Assembly: GCF_002277955.1 (NCBI RefSeq)
Contig: NZ_CP018477.1
Coordinates: 2,253,206 to 2,317,205, forward strand
Reading direction: 5' to 3'
DNA from: Thermogutta terrifontis
Lineage (GTDB): Bacteria; Planctomycetota; Planctomycetia; Pirellulales; Thermoguttaceae
Length of the DNA: 64,000 nucleotides
A model generated the notes under the pieces. It had not been told where the DNA came from. It saw only the letters and a list, made by a program, of their open reading frames with translations, and did not search any database. The position numbers were made by a program, and so were the translations under genes. Positions 35,791 through 44,262 of the stretch are shown piece after piece (position 1 is the stretch's first letter; each line of letters begins with the position of its first letter).

Positions 35791-36270
35791 TCATCCCCCA
35801 ACCAGCTCGCGGAGAGCGCTAAGGACCTGTTCATCATGCCCGTCAACTTTGACGTTCTTCCACACTTTCCGGATGATTCCGTTAGCGTCGATGAGAAATG
35901 TGGAGCGCTGAATCCCCATGGATTTCTTGCCGAAGCGTACCTTCTCTCGCCAGGCCCCGAACATTTCGGCCACCTTGTGGTCGGTGTCCGAAAGCAGGGG
36001 GAAGTTCAAGTTGTATTTCTGACGAAACTTTCTGTGGCTGTCGAGGTCATCCGTGCTCACCCCTAACACGACCGCTCCGAGCTTTTCCATTTCCGCTTTA
36101 AGGTCCCTGAATGCGCAGGCTTCACGGGTGCATCCTGGTGTGTCGTCTTTTGGATAGAAATAGAGCACCACCGGGCGACCGCGAAGGCTTTTCAGATGAA
36201 TTGTTTCACCTGTATCAGAGGGCAGCGTGAAATCAGGGGCTTCCACTCCCGCTTCAAGCCAATCGGCCAT
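35791..36270 (-). CDS. bcp: Bcp-type thioredoxin-dependent peroxiredoxin
   Basis: The 159-residue protein has the AhpC/TSA fold of Bcp/PrxQ proteins, with the peroxidatic and resolving cysteines in YPKDDTPGCTREACAFRD (five residues apart, the atypical two-Cys PrxQ arrangement). It reduces organic and hydrogen peroxides in the cytoplasm. GGAGGAC upstream supports the ATG. Confidence 0.95.
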   Translation of the reverse strand: MADWLEAGVEAPDFTLPSDTGETIHLKSLRGRPVVLYFYPKDDTPGCTREACAFRDLKAEMEKLGAVVLGVSTDDLDSHRKFRQKYNLNFPLLSDTDHKVAEMFGAWREKVRFGKKSMGIQRSTFLIDANGIIRKVWKNVKVDGHDEQVLSALRELVGG

Positions 36271-36994
36271 TGATTGTCCTCCGGCTCACTTCGAGAAACT
36301 TTACTGTGGGTTGCTGGCTGATCTACTTTAGGTTCAAACAACCTCTTGAGCGGCACGAGCGTCGACAACTTCCTGAGAGAACGTCGGCCAATGAATTCTT
36401 CGATTCACGAATTTCGTGGGGACTGCCCGCCACCTCGGTCCGACAATCCCCTTTAGGTCTTTGCACTGACTTGTGGAATTATAGAGAACAGGGCAAAGGG
36501 GCGTTGTGAAATAGTGGGCGCCACCGAGACCAGGTTGAGCAGTACCGAAAGAGATCCACAGCAAAATCGCGCTCGGCCCGAGATATGGGAATCCTGACGT
36601 CTGCGGTAAACAATTCTGAGGTCCAGATTGGTTGGCGGCTGAACCATCCCCACGCATGTAAAAACTGTGAGATTCCGCGGGCGCGAGGTGTTGGAGGGGC
36701 AATTCATGAATTGCCCCTACCGTTAATGACAACCTGAACCCGGCGGTTGGAGCCCGGTCGCTGAAATAAACGATGAAAATCTTGGAATGTGGACCTGACA
36801 AGTAAGCATTTCGGCGAAGTTGTTGGGCGGGTCCCTTTGTCGTGTCCACCGCGACGCCATGCATGATCCAACGTTCGTAAGCGGACCTGACAGGCTCGCC
36901 CCTCCCAAGTTGAAGCATACTCCCCGAGCCGATATGGACATTTCGCGTCCCCCTCAGCCGAGGAATAGTGGGGGTTACTGACTTTTCTCTCCAC
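36271..36994. other. Intergenic region with dispersed repeat element
   Basis: This 724-base gap separates bcp from the aroF control region. It contains the full-length form of the CAATTCATGAATTG repeat element (36696-36802) and another partial GACCTGACAGG palindrome near 36883-36893. No gene is credible. Confidence 0.6.
36696..36802. repeat. Dispersed palindrome family 1, copy c with conserved flank
   Basis: The palindrome at 36696-36717 is a perfect 22 bases (half-site GGGGCAATTCA). The following 85 bases match the flank of the copy at 44643: both have AACCTGAACC/AACCTAACC, a CCGGC..GGAGCCCGGT-type GC block, an AAATCTTGGAATGTGGA segment (36776-36792) and GTGGACCTGAC. The two elements therefore share about 107 bases, far more than the palindrome alone. 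Confidence 0.7.
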
Positions 36995-37023
36995 TTGCAA
37001 AGTAAGTGGTACGATCTTAAGAT
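36995..37023 (+). promoter_or_regulatory. Promoter of the aroF leader
   Basis: TTGCAA (36995-37000) and TAAGAT (37018-37023) are separated by exactly 17 bases. The predicted start near 37030 gives a leader of about 240 bases before aroF, with room for the leader peptide and terminator. Confidence 0.65.
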
Positions 37024-37061
37024 ATGAGTGGATTTCGAAACGCTCTGTGTTGGTACGTCCT

Positions 37062-37133
37062 ATGAATCGACTGTGGTCCTACTACCGGTTTTACTTTAGC
37101 CCGCCTGGTTGCGGGGCCGGTGGAGGTCCATAA
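37062..37133 (+). CDS. Aromatic-rich leader peptide of aroF (attenuator peptide)
   Basis: A 23-codon frame starts at ATG 37062 and ends at TAA 37131. Its residues 5-12 are WSYYRFYF: one Trp, three Tyr and two Phe in eight codons. The rest is Pro/Gly/Cys-rich. It lies between a promoter and an intrinsic terminator directly upstream of DAHP synthase, the first enzyme of aromatic amino acid synthesis. This is the layout of ribosome-mediated attenuation leaders such as trpL and pheL. No strong Shine-Dalgarno is present. A 13-codon frame from ATG 37024, ending in CWYVL, overlaps its start by ATGA, but it would begin upstream of the predicted transcript start. No name is assigned because I do not know a described planctomycete counterpart. 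Confidence 0.75.
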   Translation: MNRLWSYYRFYFSPPGCGAGGGP

Positions 37134-37177
37134 ACGGTTCGAACCCTAACCGAAGACAACCCCAGCCCTGGCAACCA
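37106..37177 (+). promoter_or_regulatory. Proposed antiterminator pairing in aroF leader
   Basis: TGGTTGC (37106-37112) within the peptide gene pairs perfectly with GCAACCA (37171-37177), and GGGC (37114-37117) pairs with GCCC (37165-37168), with a small internal loop. This would hold the 5' arm of the terminator. In the competing state CCCGC/GCGGG (37100-37115) and CTACCGG/CCGGTGG (37082-37123) hide the same segment and leave the terminator free. A ribosome stalled on the aromatic codons (37074-37097) would disrupt the early hairpins and favour antitermination. This mechanism is inferred from complementarity. Confidence 0.6.
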
Positions 37178-37199
37178 AAAAAGGTTACCAGGGTTTTTT
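37166..37199 (+). terminator. Intrinsic terminator (attenuator) upstream of aroF
   Basis: CCCTGG-C-AACC pairs with GGTT-A-CCAGGG (ten base pairs with one C-A mismatch) across a loop of six A, and is followed by TTTTTT. It lies 73 bases before the aroF ATG, 32 bases after the leader-peptide stop. No other upstream gene on this strand needs a terminator, supporting a regulatory role. Confidence 0.85.
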
Positions 37200-37271
37200 G
37201 TTTGAAATGGTAACTCTGGTCCAACAGTGATTGACTTGGCGAGCCCGTGAAGTGCGAAAGGAGATCGATTC

Positions 37272-38312
37272 ATGATTGTGGTCATGCAGAGGGGAGCAAC
37301 AGAACGGGAAATCAATTACGTCGTGGAGCGCGTGCAATCGCTGGGACTACGTCCCCATGTCATTCACGGGACAGAACGCACCGTCATAGCGGCGATAGGC
37401 GACAAGCGGGACGAGCACCGTGCGTCGCTGGAAAGCTGTCCCGGTGTTGCCGAGGTGATTCCGATTCTGGCACCCTACAAGGTGGCCAGTTTGGAGGTCA
37501 AACCCGAACGTACGGTGGTCCGTGTGGGGCCATTCATTGCCGGAAATTTGCACATTGGCGTGATTGCGGGGCCATGCTCTGTGGAAAGTGAAGAGCAGAC
37601 TGTGTCCACGGCGCGGGCGGTTAAAGCTGCGGGAGCCACGGCACTTCGGGGTGGCGCCTTCAAACCGCGGACGAGCCCCTACAGTTTTCAGGGGCTTAAG
37701 GAAGACGGCCTTAAAATACTCGCTTTAGCTCGGGAAGAAACCGGCCTGCCGATTGTGACAGAAGTGATCACCCCCGCCGATGTTCCGGTGGTGGCTCAAT
37801 ACGCGGACATTCTGCAAATCGGGGCCCGCAACATGCAAAATTACCGGCTTCTGGAGGAGGCCGGCTACGCAGGCAAGCCGGTTCTTCTCAAACGCGGTCC
37901 GGCAGCTACCGCGGAGGAGCTTTTGCTGGCGGCGGAATACATTCTGAACACAGGCAATCACAATGTGATTCTCTGCGAACGGGGAATCCGCACATTCGAG
38001 TCGCACACACGATACACTCTTTCTTTGGCAACGGTGGTTTGGCTTCATCAGAGAACACATCTTCCCGTCATTGTGGATCCCAGTCACGGTACAGGACACA
38101 GCGCGCTGGTGCCCCAGATGGCCGCGGCGGCGGTTGCTGCCGGGGCGGACGGCCTCATCATCGAAGTGCACCCACGGCCCGAAACGGCTCTCAGCGACGG
38201 CTTTCAGTCTCTTACGTTCGAGCAGTTTGAGGCTACCATGGAACTTTGCCGAAAAGTCGCGGAGGCTTTGGGCAGATCTTTGGGTGCAGCCGTTCCCGCC
38301 ACGTGTCACTGA
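37272..38312 (+). CDS. aroF: 3-deoxy-7-phosphoheptulonate (DAHP) synthase, type I-beta
   Basis: The 346-residue protein starts with a ferredoxin-like (ACT-like) domain, residues 1-75, followed by the KDO8P/DAHP-synthase barrel. Motifs include [36 protein letters not shown] and [11 protein letters not shown]. The N-terminal domain is that of I-beta enzymes, as in Thermotoga, where it mediates inhibition by Tyr and Phe. The enzyme condenses phosphoenolpyruvate and erythrose 4-phosphate, committing carbon to chorismate. AAAGGAG supports the ATG. Expression appears to be controlled by the upstream leader peptide and terminator, so control would operate at both enzyme and transcript level. Confidence 0.95.
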   Translation: MIVVMQRGATEREINYVVERVQSLGLRPHVIHGTERTVIAAIGDKRDEHRASLESCPGVAEVIPILAPYKVASLEVKPERTVVRVGPFIAGNLHIGVIAGPCSVESEEQTVSTARAVKAAGATALRGGAFKPRTSPYSFQGLKEDGLKILALAREETGLPIVTEVITPADVPVVAQYADILQIGARNMQNYRLLEEAGYAGKPVLLKRGPAATAEELLLAAEYILNTGNHNVILCERGIRTFESHTRYTLSLATVVWLHQRTHLPVIVDPSHGTGHSALVPQMAAAAVAAGADGLIIEVHPRPETALSDGFQSLTFEQFEATMELCRKVAEALGRSLGAAVPATCH

Positions 38313-38524
38313 ATAAGGAAACCAGGATCAGAGGCTGGCTTAACCCTGCTAACGGGCAGATTGGCACGGTTCGGCACGTTGCTTATGCCCAATCTCTGGC
38401 AGCCGACTCGTTTTGTCGAATGAACTTTGTTATATTGTGGACGAACCATCGGTTGGAGACCTTTGGGGCAACCTCTCTTCTGCGAGGCTTGTTGGGTTGA
38501 AATTTTGTGACGGAGGACTGGCTC

Positions 38525-40018
38525 ATGGCCATTGCGGAATTCGATCTCTTGCCGGAAGTTCGAGAGTTTCTCGAAAAGAAGCGCTTTGGCGGAGTGATCG
38601 GTGGCAAAGAGGTTTTCTCCCAGAAGGGAGAAACCTTCGTGACCCGCGATCCCGGGACGGGTGAGGTGTTGGCCGAGGTCGATAATATGCAACCAGAAGA
38701 GGTAGACCAGGCCGTCAACGCTGCATGGAAGGCGTTCCGCGAGAGCGGCTGGCCTACAATGACCGCCCACGAGCGGGGTGCGTTGCTTCATCGGTGGGTC
38801 GAAGCGGTGGAGAAGCGGAAGCGGGTGCTTGCCCAGATCGAGTCCCTCGATTGCGGAAAGATTTATCGCCAGGCTGAGGCGGATGTCCAGAATTTTATTG
38901 ACACAATGCGTTACTTCATCGAGATGTCGCTCCATATCGAGCGCCGCGCTACTCTGGCGGTGCCGCGGTATGAGGCGTACTCCTATCGCGCTCCATGGGG
39001 GCCCTGCGGGTTCATTTTTCCGTGGAATTTTCCCATTTTGCTCGTGGGTTGGGGAATCGCGCCGGCTTTGGCTGCTGGGAACACGGTTGTCATCAAACCA
39101 GCGGAGGACACACCATTGTCCACGCTGTTTGTGGCTCATCTGGCGAAGGAAGCCGGTATTCCCGACGGCGTGATCAATGTAATTCCCGGCATTGGTGAAA
39201 TCACCGGGGCGGCGTTAGCTCGGCATCCCGGTTTAAGGCGAATGTCCTTCACGGGATCGCCAGAAGTGGGCCGATTGGTTGCCGAGGCCTGTGGCCGAAA
39301 CCTGGTTCCGGTAAAGCTGGAATTGGGCGGCAAAGGAGCCGCCGTCGTGTTCGACGACGTGGATCTATCCGACACCGTGGAACAACTGGTACGAGCTGTC
39401 ACGTTCCATTGTGGGCAGGTCTGTTGTACAGCCACGCGATGGATCATTCAGAAATCGATCTATGACAAATTTGTGGAGCAGGCGCTGGAGCGGCTGCGGT
39501 CTTTGAAGATCGGTCATGAGTTGGAGCCCCGGGTGGATATCGGACCGGTAGTCAACGAAAAGCAGAAAAAGCGAATCCTTTCCTATATCGAGCGTGGGCG
39601 GCAAGAGGGGGCTGAGGTGATTCTTGAGGGGGGTGAAGCGGAAGTGCCAGGTAAGAAGGGGTTCTACGTCAAGCCAGCTTTGCTGGCTGGGTCGCTCAAA
39701 AACGTTGCAGCTCAGGAGGAGATTTTTGGCCCGGTGGCTTACCTGACTTCCTTCGAGGACGAGCAGGATGCCATTGCCAAAGCGAACGACACGGACTACG
39801 GTCTGGCCAATAGCGTATGGACAGCCGATCTGGAAAGAGCTCGTCGCGTGGCCGAGGCCATGGAGGCTGCCAATAGCTGGATCAATGCCCATAACCTCTT
39901 CCCTCACGGAGTGCCTTACGCTGGGATAAAAAAGAGCGGACTGGGCGGCGGCGTGCTCTCCGAACAGACGTTTTTCGACTATCTGCGCAGCACTTCTGTG
40001 GTTCGGCCTCTGGCGTGA
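38525..40018 (+). CDS. NAD(P)-dependent aldehyde dehydrogenase
   Basis: The roughly 497-residue protein has the ALDH fold: FIFPWNFPILLVGWGIAPALAAG, SFTGSPEVGRLVAEACG, the general-base Glu in KLELGGKGA, and the nucleophile Cys in FHCGQVCCTATR. It is closest in pattern to the ALDH1/betaine-aldehyde type, oxidising an aldehyde to its acid; the natural substrate is unknown. ATG 38525 follows GGAGGAC; an upstream GTG at 38507 is less likely. It stands as a single gene. Confidence 0.92.
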   Translation: MAIAEFDLLPEVREFLEKKRFGGVIGGKEVFSQKGETFVTRDPGTGEVLAEVDNMQPEEVDQAVNAAWKAFRESGWPTMTAHERGALLHRWVEAVEKRKRVLAQIESLDCGKIYRQAEADVQNFIDTMRYFIEMSLHIERRATLAVPRYEAYSYRAPWGPCGFIFPWNFPILLVGWGIAPALAAGNTVVIKPAEDTPLSTLFVAHLAKEAGIPDGVINVIPGIGEITGAALARHPGLRRMSFTGSPEVGRLVAEACGRNLVPVKLELGGKGAAVVFDDVDLSDTVEQLVRAVTFHCGQVCCTATRWIIQKSIYDKFVEQALERLRSLKIGHELEPRVDIGPVVNEKQKKRILSYIERGRQEGAEVILEGGEAEVPGKKGFYVKPALLAGSLKNVAAQEEIFGPVAYLTSFEDEQDAIAKANDTDYGLANSVWTADLERARRVAEAMEAANSWINAHNLFPHGVPYAGIKKSGLGGGVLSEQTFFDYLRSTSVVRPLA

Positions 40019-40353
40019 GCACAGCCCGCGGTGTGGTTCGCGCTTGTGAATAGAGGGACTCTAATTAAACTGGAGAATGTATTCGTGTCACCCGGAATGG
40101 GGTAAGCCCCGGGACGGCTTGCATTTTTGGCCGCCATGGGCCGGGATGATCTTCGTGTGGTAGATTTTTTTCGACGCAGCTATAATAGGCCACTTTCTGG
40201 CTCCTGTGAGGGATTCGGCGAGGTGAGAAAGAGGTCCATTCAAGAGGCGACGCTCTTTCTTATAGGGAAGTGTCTCGAGACAACGCATTTGCCCAGTTCG
40301 GATGAGTTGAGGTGAGGCACCTTACGGGACGAGCACCTTGAGGACGTACATCA
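40019..40353. other. Intergenic region with promoter
   Basis: A 335-base gap between the aldehyde dehydrogenase and a small membrane protein gene. It contains an exact TATAAT (listed separately) and no gene that I can support. Confidence 0.45.
40181..40186 (+). promoter_or_regulatory. Candidate -10 box upstream of small membrane protein
   Basis: TATAAT is exact, but no good -35 hexamer lies 16-18 bases upstream. If used, the transcript would have a leader of about 160 bases. Confidence 0.35.
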
Positions 40354-40536
40354 ATGGGTAAAGGCCTCTGCATCTTCGGAATGGTCGGAAGTGCCCTATT
40401 AATCCTCCTGTTTGGTCTCGACCTGGCCCTCGGAATCCCTTTTGGCCGCGTGAGTGTCGTCATGGACATCGGTTTTATCGTGGCTTCGGTGCTCTTGGGA
40501 GTCGCCGGCTTTCTTACTTTTCGAGAAATCCCCTGA
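40354..40536 (+). CDS. Small two-helix membrane protein
   Basis: The 60-residue product has two hydrophobic segments (about 5-28 and 35-54), with charged ends MGKG and FREIP. No Pro-rich, cysteine or catalytic motif is seen. The composition and clean start and stop suggest a real small integral membrane protein; the family is not recognised. It is convergent with the cobA-hemD gene. Confidence 0.6.
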   Translation: MGKGLCIFGMVGSALLILLFGLDLALGIPFGRVSVVMDIGFIVASVLLGVAGFLTFREIP

Positions 40537-40672
40537 CTCGATCTTCGGCCTTCTATTCTCGCCTCTTGCTTGAGGATTCACTCCCGTCTTCTGTCGATCG
40601 AACGTTCTGTTTCCGCCATTCGTCTTTCCACAAGAAAAACGACAAAAATGCACGTTATGTGGACGATCGGTT

Positions 40673-42250
40673 TCAAGAGGAATTGTCGATGTTTCGGCGC
40701 TGGGCGTCACGTTCTCGCCTCACCGCCTCGACGATTGCGTCCACTACCCCGGGGATGGTGTAAGTCTGCGCTTCCGCGGCCGGTTCAAAACCGTGCTCAC
40801 GGAGGACAGCCGAGGTGATTGGACTGATGCTGGCAATCCGAACGCGTGGTAGGTAATTGCCGAAGAGACGAACCGCCGCCGTGGCGATGGAGGGACTTGT
40901 TGCGGTCACCCAATGAATGCGACCCTCCGTGAGGAGACGCTCGACTTCCTGTGAAATTATGGTGACATCGCGGCTTTCGTAGGCAGTGACCTGATTAACA
41001 TCCCAGCCGCCCTTTCGCAGTTCGTCCAGTAACACCGGCCTGCCCCGGCTTGCCCGAACAAGCAGGATTCTTCCCCGGGTTGGAAGGCGATTCAGCTCCT
41101 CTGCCAGCTTTTCCGCGCAAAACTGACCGGGAACGAGGTCCGCACGCAGGCCGAACTGCCGCAATGTGGCTGCTGTTCCCGGACCAATAACCGCAAGTTG
41201 CACGCCTCTCAGCCGCCGGGCGTCCGCACCCAGATGAAACAGCCGTTCCATGAAAAAACGTACCCCGTTTCCGCTTGTGAAAACGATCCACTGATAGGAC
41301 TCCAGAGAGGAAATGGCTTCATCCAAGGGCCGCCAGTCGAACACTGGGAGGATCTCGATGACTGGATGAATGACGACATGGGCGCCAAGGGATTCCAACA
41401 AGTCCCGCAATTCGGTGGCTTGCTCTTCAGCCCGCGTGACCAGCACACATTGCCCGAACAGTGGCTGGCGCACATACCACGCGTCGGTTGGAGCTTCACG
41501 TGCCGTTTCGCCCACGATGATGACAGCCGGCGGTTTGATTTGAGCGTTGGCGATGAGCTGTGGAAGGTCGCCAAGAGTCGTCTTGTAAACCTTTTGATCG
41601 GGCCATCCACAGCGCCGCACCAGCACCACAGGAGTGGTGGCCGATTTGCCGTGAGCGATGAGTTGTCGCGTCCATTCCCCGGCAGAGCGGACCCCCATGT
41701 AATAGATCAGCGTGCCGGGAAACCGCGCCAGAGCTTGGTAGTCCAGGTGGCTTTCACCTTTGTAACTGTGTTCATTCCCCGCGACAAAGGCCACGGCAGA
41801 AGCCTGATCCGCGTGCGTCAGGGGTATTTCCGCTAGCGAGGCGGCCGCCAGGGCCGCGGTGATCCCCGGAATGATGACGGTCGGGATGCCCTGCCGCCGC
41901 AGGAAGGAGGCCTCTTCAGCGAATCGCCCGAAAATAAGCGGATCCCCCCCTTTCAACCGTACCACCGTCTGAGCGTTGCGTGCCGCTGCGAGGATCAAGT
42001 CGTTAATTTCCTCCTGGGAGAGAACCCGGCCCTGACTGTGGTGACCGAGGGGGATCCGCCGCGCGTGCTTCGGGGCATACTCGAGAAGCGCAGGATTGAC
42101 CAGGTAATCGTAAATGACGACATCCGCTTTCTGAAGGCACTGGATACCCCACAAAGTGATCAGCCGGGGGTCACCTGGCCCGGCACCAACGAGATAAACG
42201 GTGCCTAGCCCAGCGTTTGGCACATCCTTTTGTTTATCCTGGTCAGTCAT
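40673..42250 (-). CDS. Uroporphyrinogen-III C-methyltransferase/uroporphyrinogen-III synthase fusion
   Basis: The roughly 525-residue protein fuses two tetrapyrrole enzymes. Residues about 15-260 are CobA/SUMT: VYLVGAGPGDPRLITLWG, VVIYDYLVNPALLEYAP, RLKGGDPLIFGRFAEEA and ALAAASLAEIPLTHAD. Residues about 270-520 are HemD: VLVTRAEEQATELRDLLESLGA, WIVFTSGNGVRFFMERL and VTATSPSIATAAVRLFG. HemD makes uroporphyrinogen III, and CobA methylates it to precorrin-2 for siroheme and cobalamin. This natural fusion is known in other bacteria. ATG 42250 is chosen at the start of homology. Confidence 0.92.
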   Translation of the reverse strand: MTDQDKQKDVPNAGLGTVYLVGAGPGDPRLITLWGIQCLQKADVVIYDYLVNPALLEYAPKHARRIPLGHHSQGRVLSQEEINDLILAAARNAQTVVRLKGGDPLIFGRFAEEASFLRRQGIPTVIIPGITAALAAASLAEIPLTHADQASAVAFVAGNEHSYKGESHLDYQALARFPGTLIYYMGVRSAGEWTRQLIAHGKSATTPVVLVRRCGWPDQKVYKTTLGDLPQLIANAQIKPPAVIIVGETAREAPTDAWYVRQPLFGQCVLVTRAEEQATELRDLLESLGAHVVIHPVIEILPVFDWRPLDEAISSLESYQWIVFTSGNGVRFFMERLFHLGADARRLRGVQLAVIGPGTAATLRQFGLRADLVPGQFCAEKLAEELNRLPTRGRILLVRASRGRPVLLDELRKGGWDVNQVTAYESRDVTIISQEVERLLTEGRIHWVTATSPSIATAAVRLFGNYLPRVRIASISPITSAVLREHGFEPAAEAQTYTIPGVVDAIVEAVRRERDAQRRNIDNSS

Positions 42251-42406
42251 TGCATCGAGGCCCCCGAATCGGCCACGGTTTGCTCTGTTGAGTTTGGAAC
42301 TGTTGTGGCTAAAATGGTAATAGGCAAAATATGGAAAGAAGTGGTTATCGGGCGGGATCAAACCGCCGGGGGAGTGAAAAATTTCCTGTTCCTCGTCGAG
42401 GCCAAA

Positions 42407-43879
42407 ATGGCATCCGAAACTCCTGCACAGGCTGTCGGTAATGTGCCGCCGGAACCAAGCCCGGCCAAGCGAAAGCGACTCAAAGAATGCTTTGAGTACG
42501 GCAACCGCATTGCGGCTCAGGAGAATTTCGACTACGCCGCCGACGTTTACACTGAGTGCATAGTAGGAGAGCCGGGTAACGCTCTCTATGTTCAGGCCTT
42601 CTTAAGCAATCTTAAGAAGAAGTTCAATAATAACAAGCGCGGCCAGGCTTTGGGATTTTTCAAGCTGGCTCCTCTCAAGGCGGCATTAAAAAAAGCCGTT
42701 CACAGTAAAGACTGGGTGAACGTGTTTCGGATTGGCGCCGAGGCGCTCAAGATCAATCCGTGGGACACCGGTGTGCTTACGGCGCTGTCCCAGGCATGCG
42801 AACAGTGCGGCTACCACGAGGCACAACTCGTCTATCTCAAGCAAGCGCTCGATGCCAACCCCAAGGATGTGGAAATGTGCCGCCGCTGTGCCCGGACCTT
42901 GGCCGAGCTCAAGCTCTATGACCAGGCCATCGCCATGTGGCACAAGGTGGAGCAGCTCAAGCCGAACGATCCAGAGGCTCCCAAGGCCATTGCCGACCTG
43001 ACGGTTCGAAAAACGATCGAAGTGGGAGGATACGACGAGACTGGGGAATCCCGGCGTCGGATTGAAGCAGCCGGTGGCGAGGTGCGGACGCCGGATGCTT
43101 TGAGCCGTCGAGATCGGCTGGAAATGGAAATCAAGCGGCAACCGACGAATTTGCCGCTTTATTATGAATTGGCCGAAATTTATGTCCGCGACGGCGAGTA
43201 TGCCAGGGCTGAGCAGTTGATGGCCAAGGCATACGAAATCACAAAAGACGTGGCCGCGAAAGAAAAGCTTGAGGACCTCCAGCTTCGTCGACTCCGTCAA
43301 GCCCTGGCGGAGGCGGAAAAAGAATACCGCAGCAATCCGTCGGACCAAACGAAGCAGAAGATGGTGGCTGCCCAGAAGGCTCTCTGGTCAAAAGAGCTCG
43401 AAGTGTACAAGGATCGCGTGGAACGGTTTCCGAACAATCTGGCATTCCGTTTCGAGCTGGGGGTCCGTTACCAGCTTAATGAAATGTATGAAGAGGCGAT
43501 CAAACAGTACCAGATCGCCCAGACAGATCCACGGCGGAAGGGCGTGTGCCTTCTCAACCTGGGCCAGTGTTTTGAGAAAATCGGGCAGCATCGCTTGGCC
43601 ATGAAGCACTTTGAGGACGCTGTCCAGGAGATTTCCGACCGGGACGCCGAAAACAAGAAACGGGCTCTTTACTCCGCCGCCGTGCTGGCCTATCGTCTGA
43701 AAGACTATCGGAAGGCCGAACAGCATGCGAGCGCGTTGGCGGCGATGGATTACTCTTACCGGAATGTCGGAGAGCTTCTGGATAAGATTGCCAAGCGGCT
43801 GGAAGCTCAGCGGGGAGCCGCAACGGCGGAGGAAGAGGCGGTGGAAGTCGAACTGCCCCCTGGACAAGATGAAGAATAG
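42407..43879 (+). CDS. Tetratricopeptide repeat protein
   Basis: The roughly 490-residue cytoplasmic protein consists largely of TPR-like helical pairs (for example EYGNRIAAQENFDYAADVYTECI, PKDVEMCRRCARTLAELKLYDQAIAMW and FRFELGVRYQLNEMYEEAIKQYQIA). A Lys/Arg/Glu-rich middle section (KRLKECF, EKLEDLQLRRLRQALAEAEKEY) may be coiled coil. TPR proteins mediate protein-protein contacts; no partner can be named. No signal peptide is seen with start 42407, where GAGG lies six bases upstream; a longer frame from 42230 would overlap the divergent cobA-hemD start. Confidence 0.82.
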   Translation: MASETPAQAVGNVPPEPSPAKRKRLKECFEYGNRIAAQENFDYAADVYTECIVGEPGNALYVQAFLSNLKKKFNNNKRGQALGFFKLAPLKAALKKAVHSKDWVNVFRIGAEALKINPWDTGVLTALSQACEQCGYHEAQLVYLKQALDANPKDVEMCRRCARTLAELKLYDQAIAMWHKVEQLKPNDPEAPKAIADLTVRKTIEVGGYDETGESRRRIEAAGGEVRTPDALSRRDRLEMEIKRQPTNLPLYYELAEIYVRDGEYARAEQLMAKAYEITKDVAAKEKLEDLQLRRLRQALAEAEKEYRSNPSDQTKQKMVAAQKALWSKELEVYKDRVERFPNNLAFRFELGVRYQLNEMYEEAIKQYQIAQTDPRRKGVCLLNLGQCFEKIGQHRLAMKHFEDAVQEISDRDAENKKRALYSAAVLAYRLKDYRKAEQHASALAAMDYSYRNVGELLDKIAKRLEAQRGAATAEEEAVEVELPPGQDEE

Positions 43880-43974
43880 TTTTGATAATGATGTTTTCGA
43901 CGACTTAAGCATTAAGGTATGGAGGTCCACGGGGTAATTCGTCTCCAGAACGGCTTTTGGGTGCTCTGAAGGAT

Positions 43975-44262
43975 ATGCCCAACACAAAAAGCGCAAAAAA
44001 ACGTCTTCGGCAGAATATCAAACGGCGGCTTCATAACCGGGCCATCAAACGTGCCACCCGGACCCAGTGCCGAAAAGTGCGGGAAGCGGTGGCGGCAGGT
44101 GACTTGGCCCGGGCGGAAGAGGAACTGCGGAAAGCCTATAAGCTCCTGGATCGCGCAGGCGTCAAACGCATCATCCACCCCAATGCCGCGGCAAGAACAA
44201 AAGCACGTCTGGCGGCTAAAGTGAACAGCTTGAAGGCCTCGCTGACGGCGTCTGCCCAGTAG
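43975..44262 (+). CDS. rpsT: 30S ribosomal protein S20
   Basis: The 95-residue basic protein begins MPNTKSAKKRLRQNIKRR and has the long helical, Lys/Arg/Ala-rich pattern of S20 (NRAIKRATRTQCRKVREAVA, GVKRIIHPNAAARTKARLAAKV). S20 binds 16S rRNA in the body of the small subunit. GAAGGA precedes ATG 43975. It is encoded as a single gene, as usual for rpsT. Confidence 0.96.
   Translation: MPNTKSAKKRLRQNIKRRLHNRAIKRATRTQCRKVREAVAAGDLARAEEELRKAYKLLDRAGVKRIIHPNAAARTKARLAAKVNSLKASLTASAQ

Noticed and set aside
36334-36918. A 194-codon minus-strand frame between bcp and aroF
   Set aside because: It reads straight through the dispersed palindrome (AIHELPLQHLAP comes from the repeat) and has no ribosome binding site or family resemblance.
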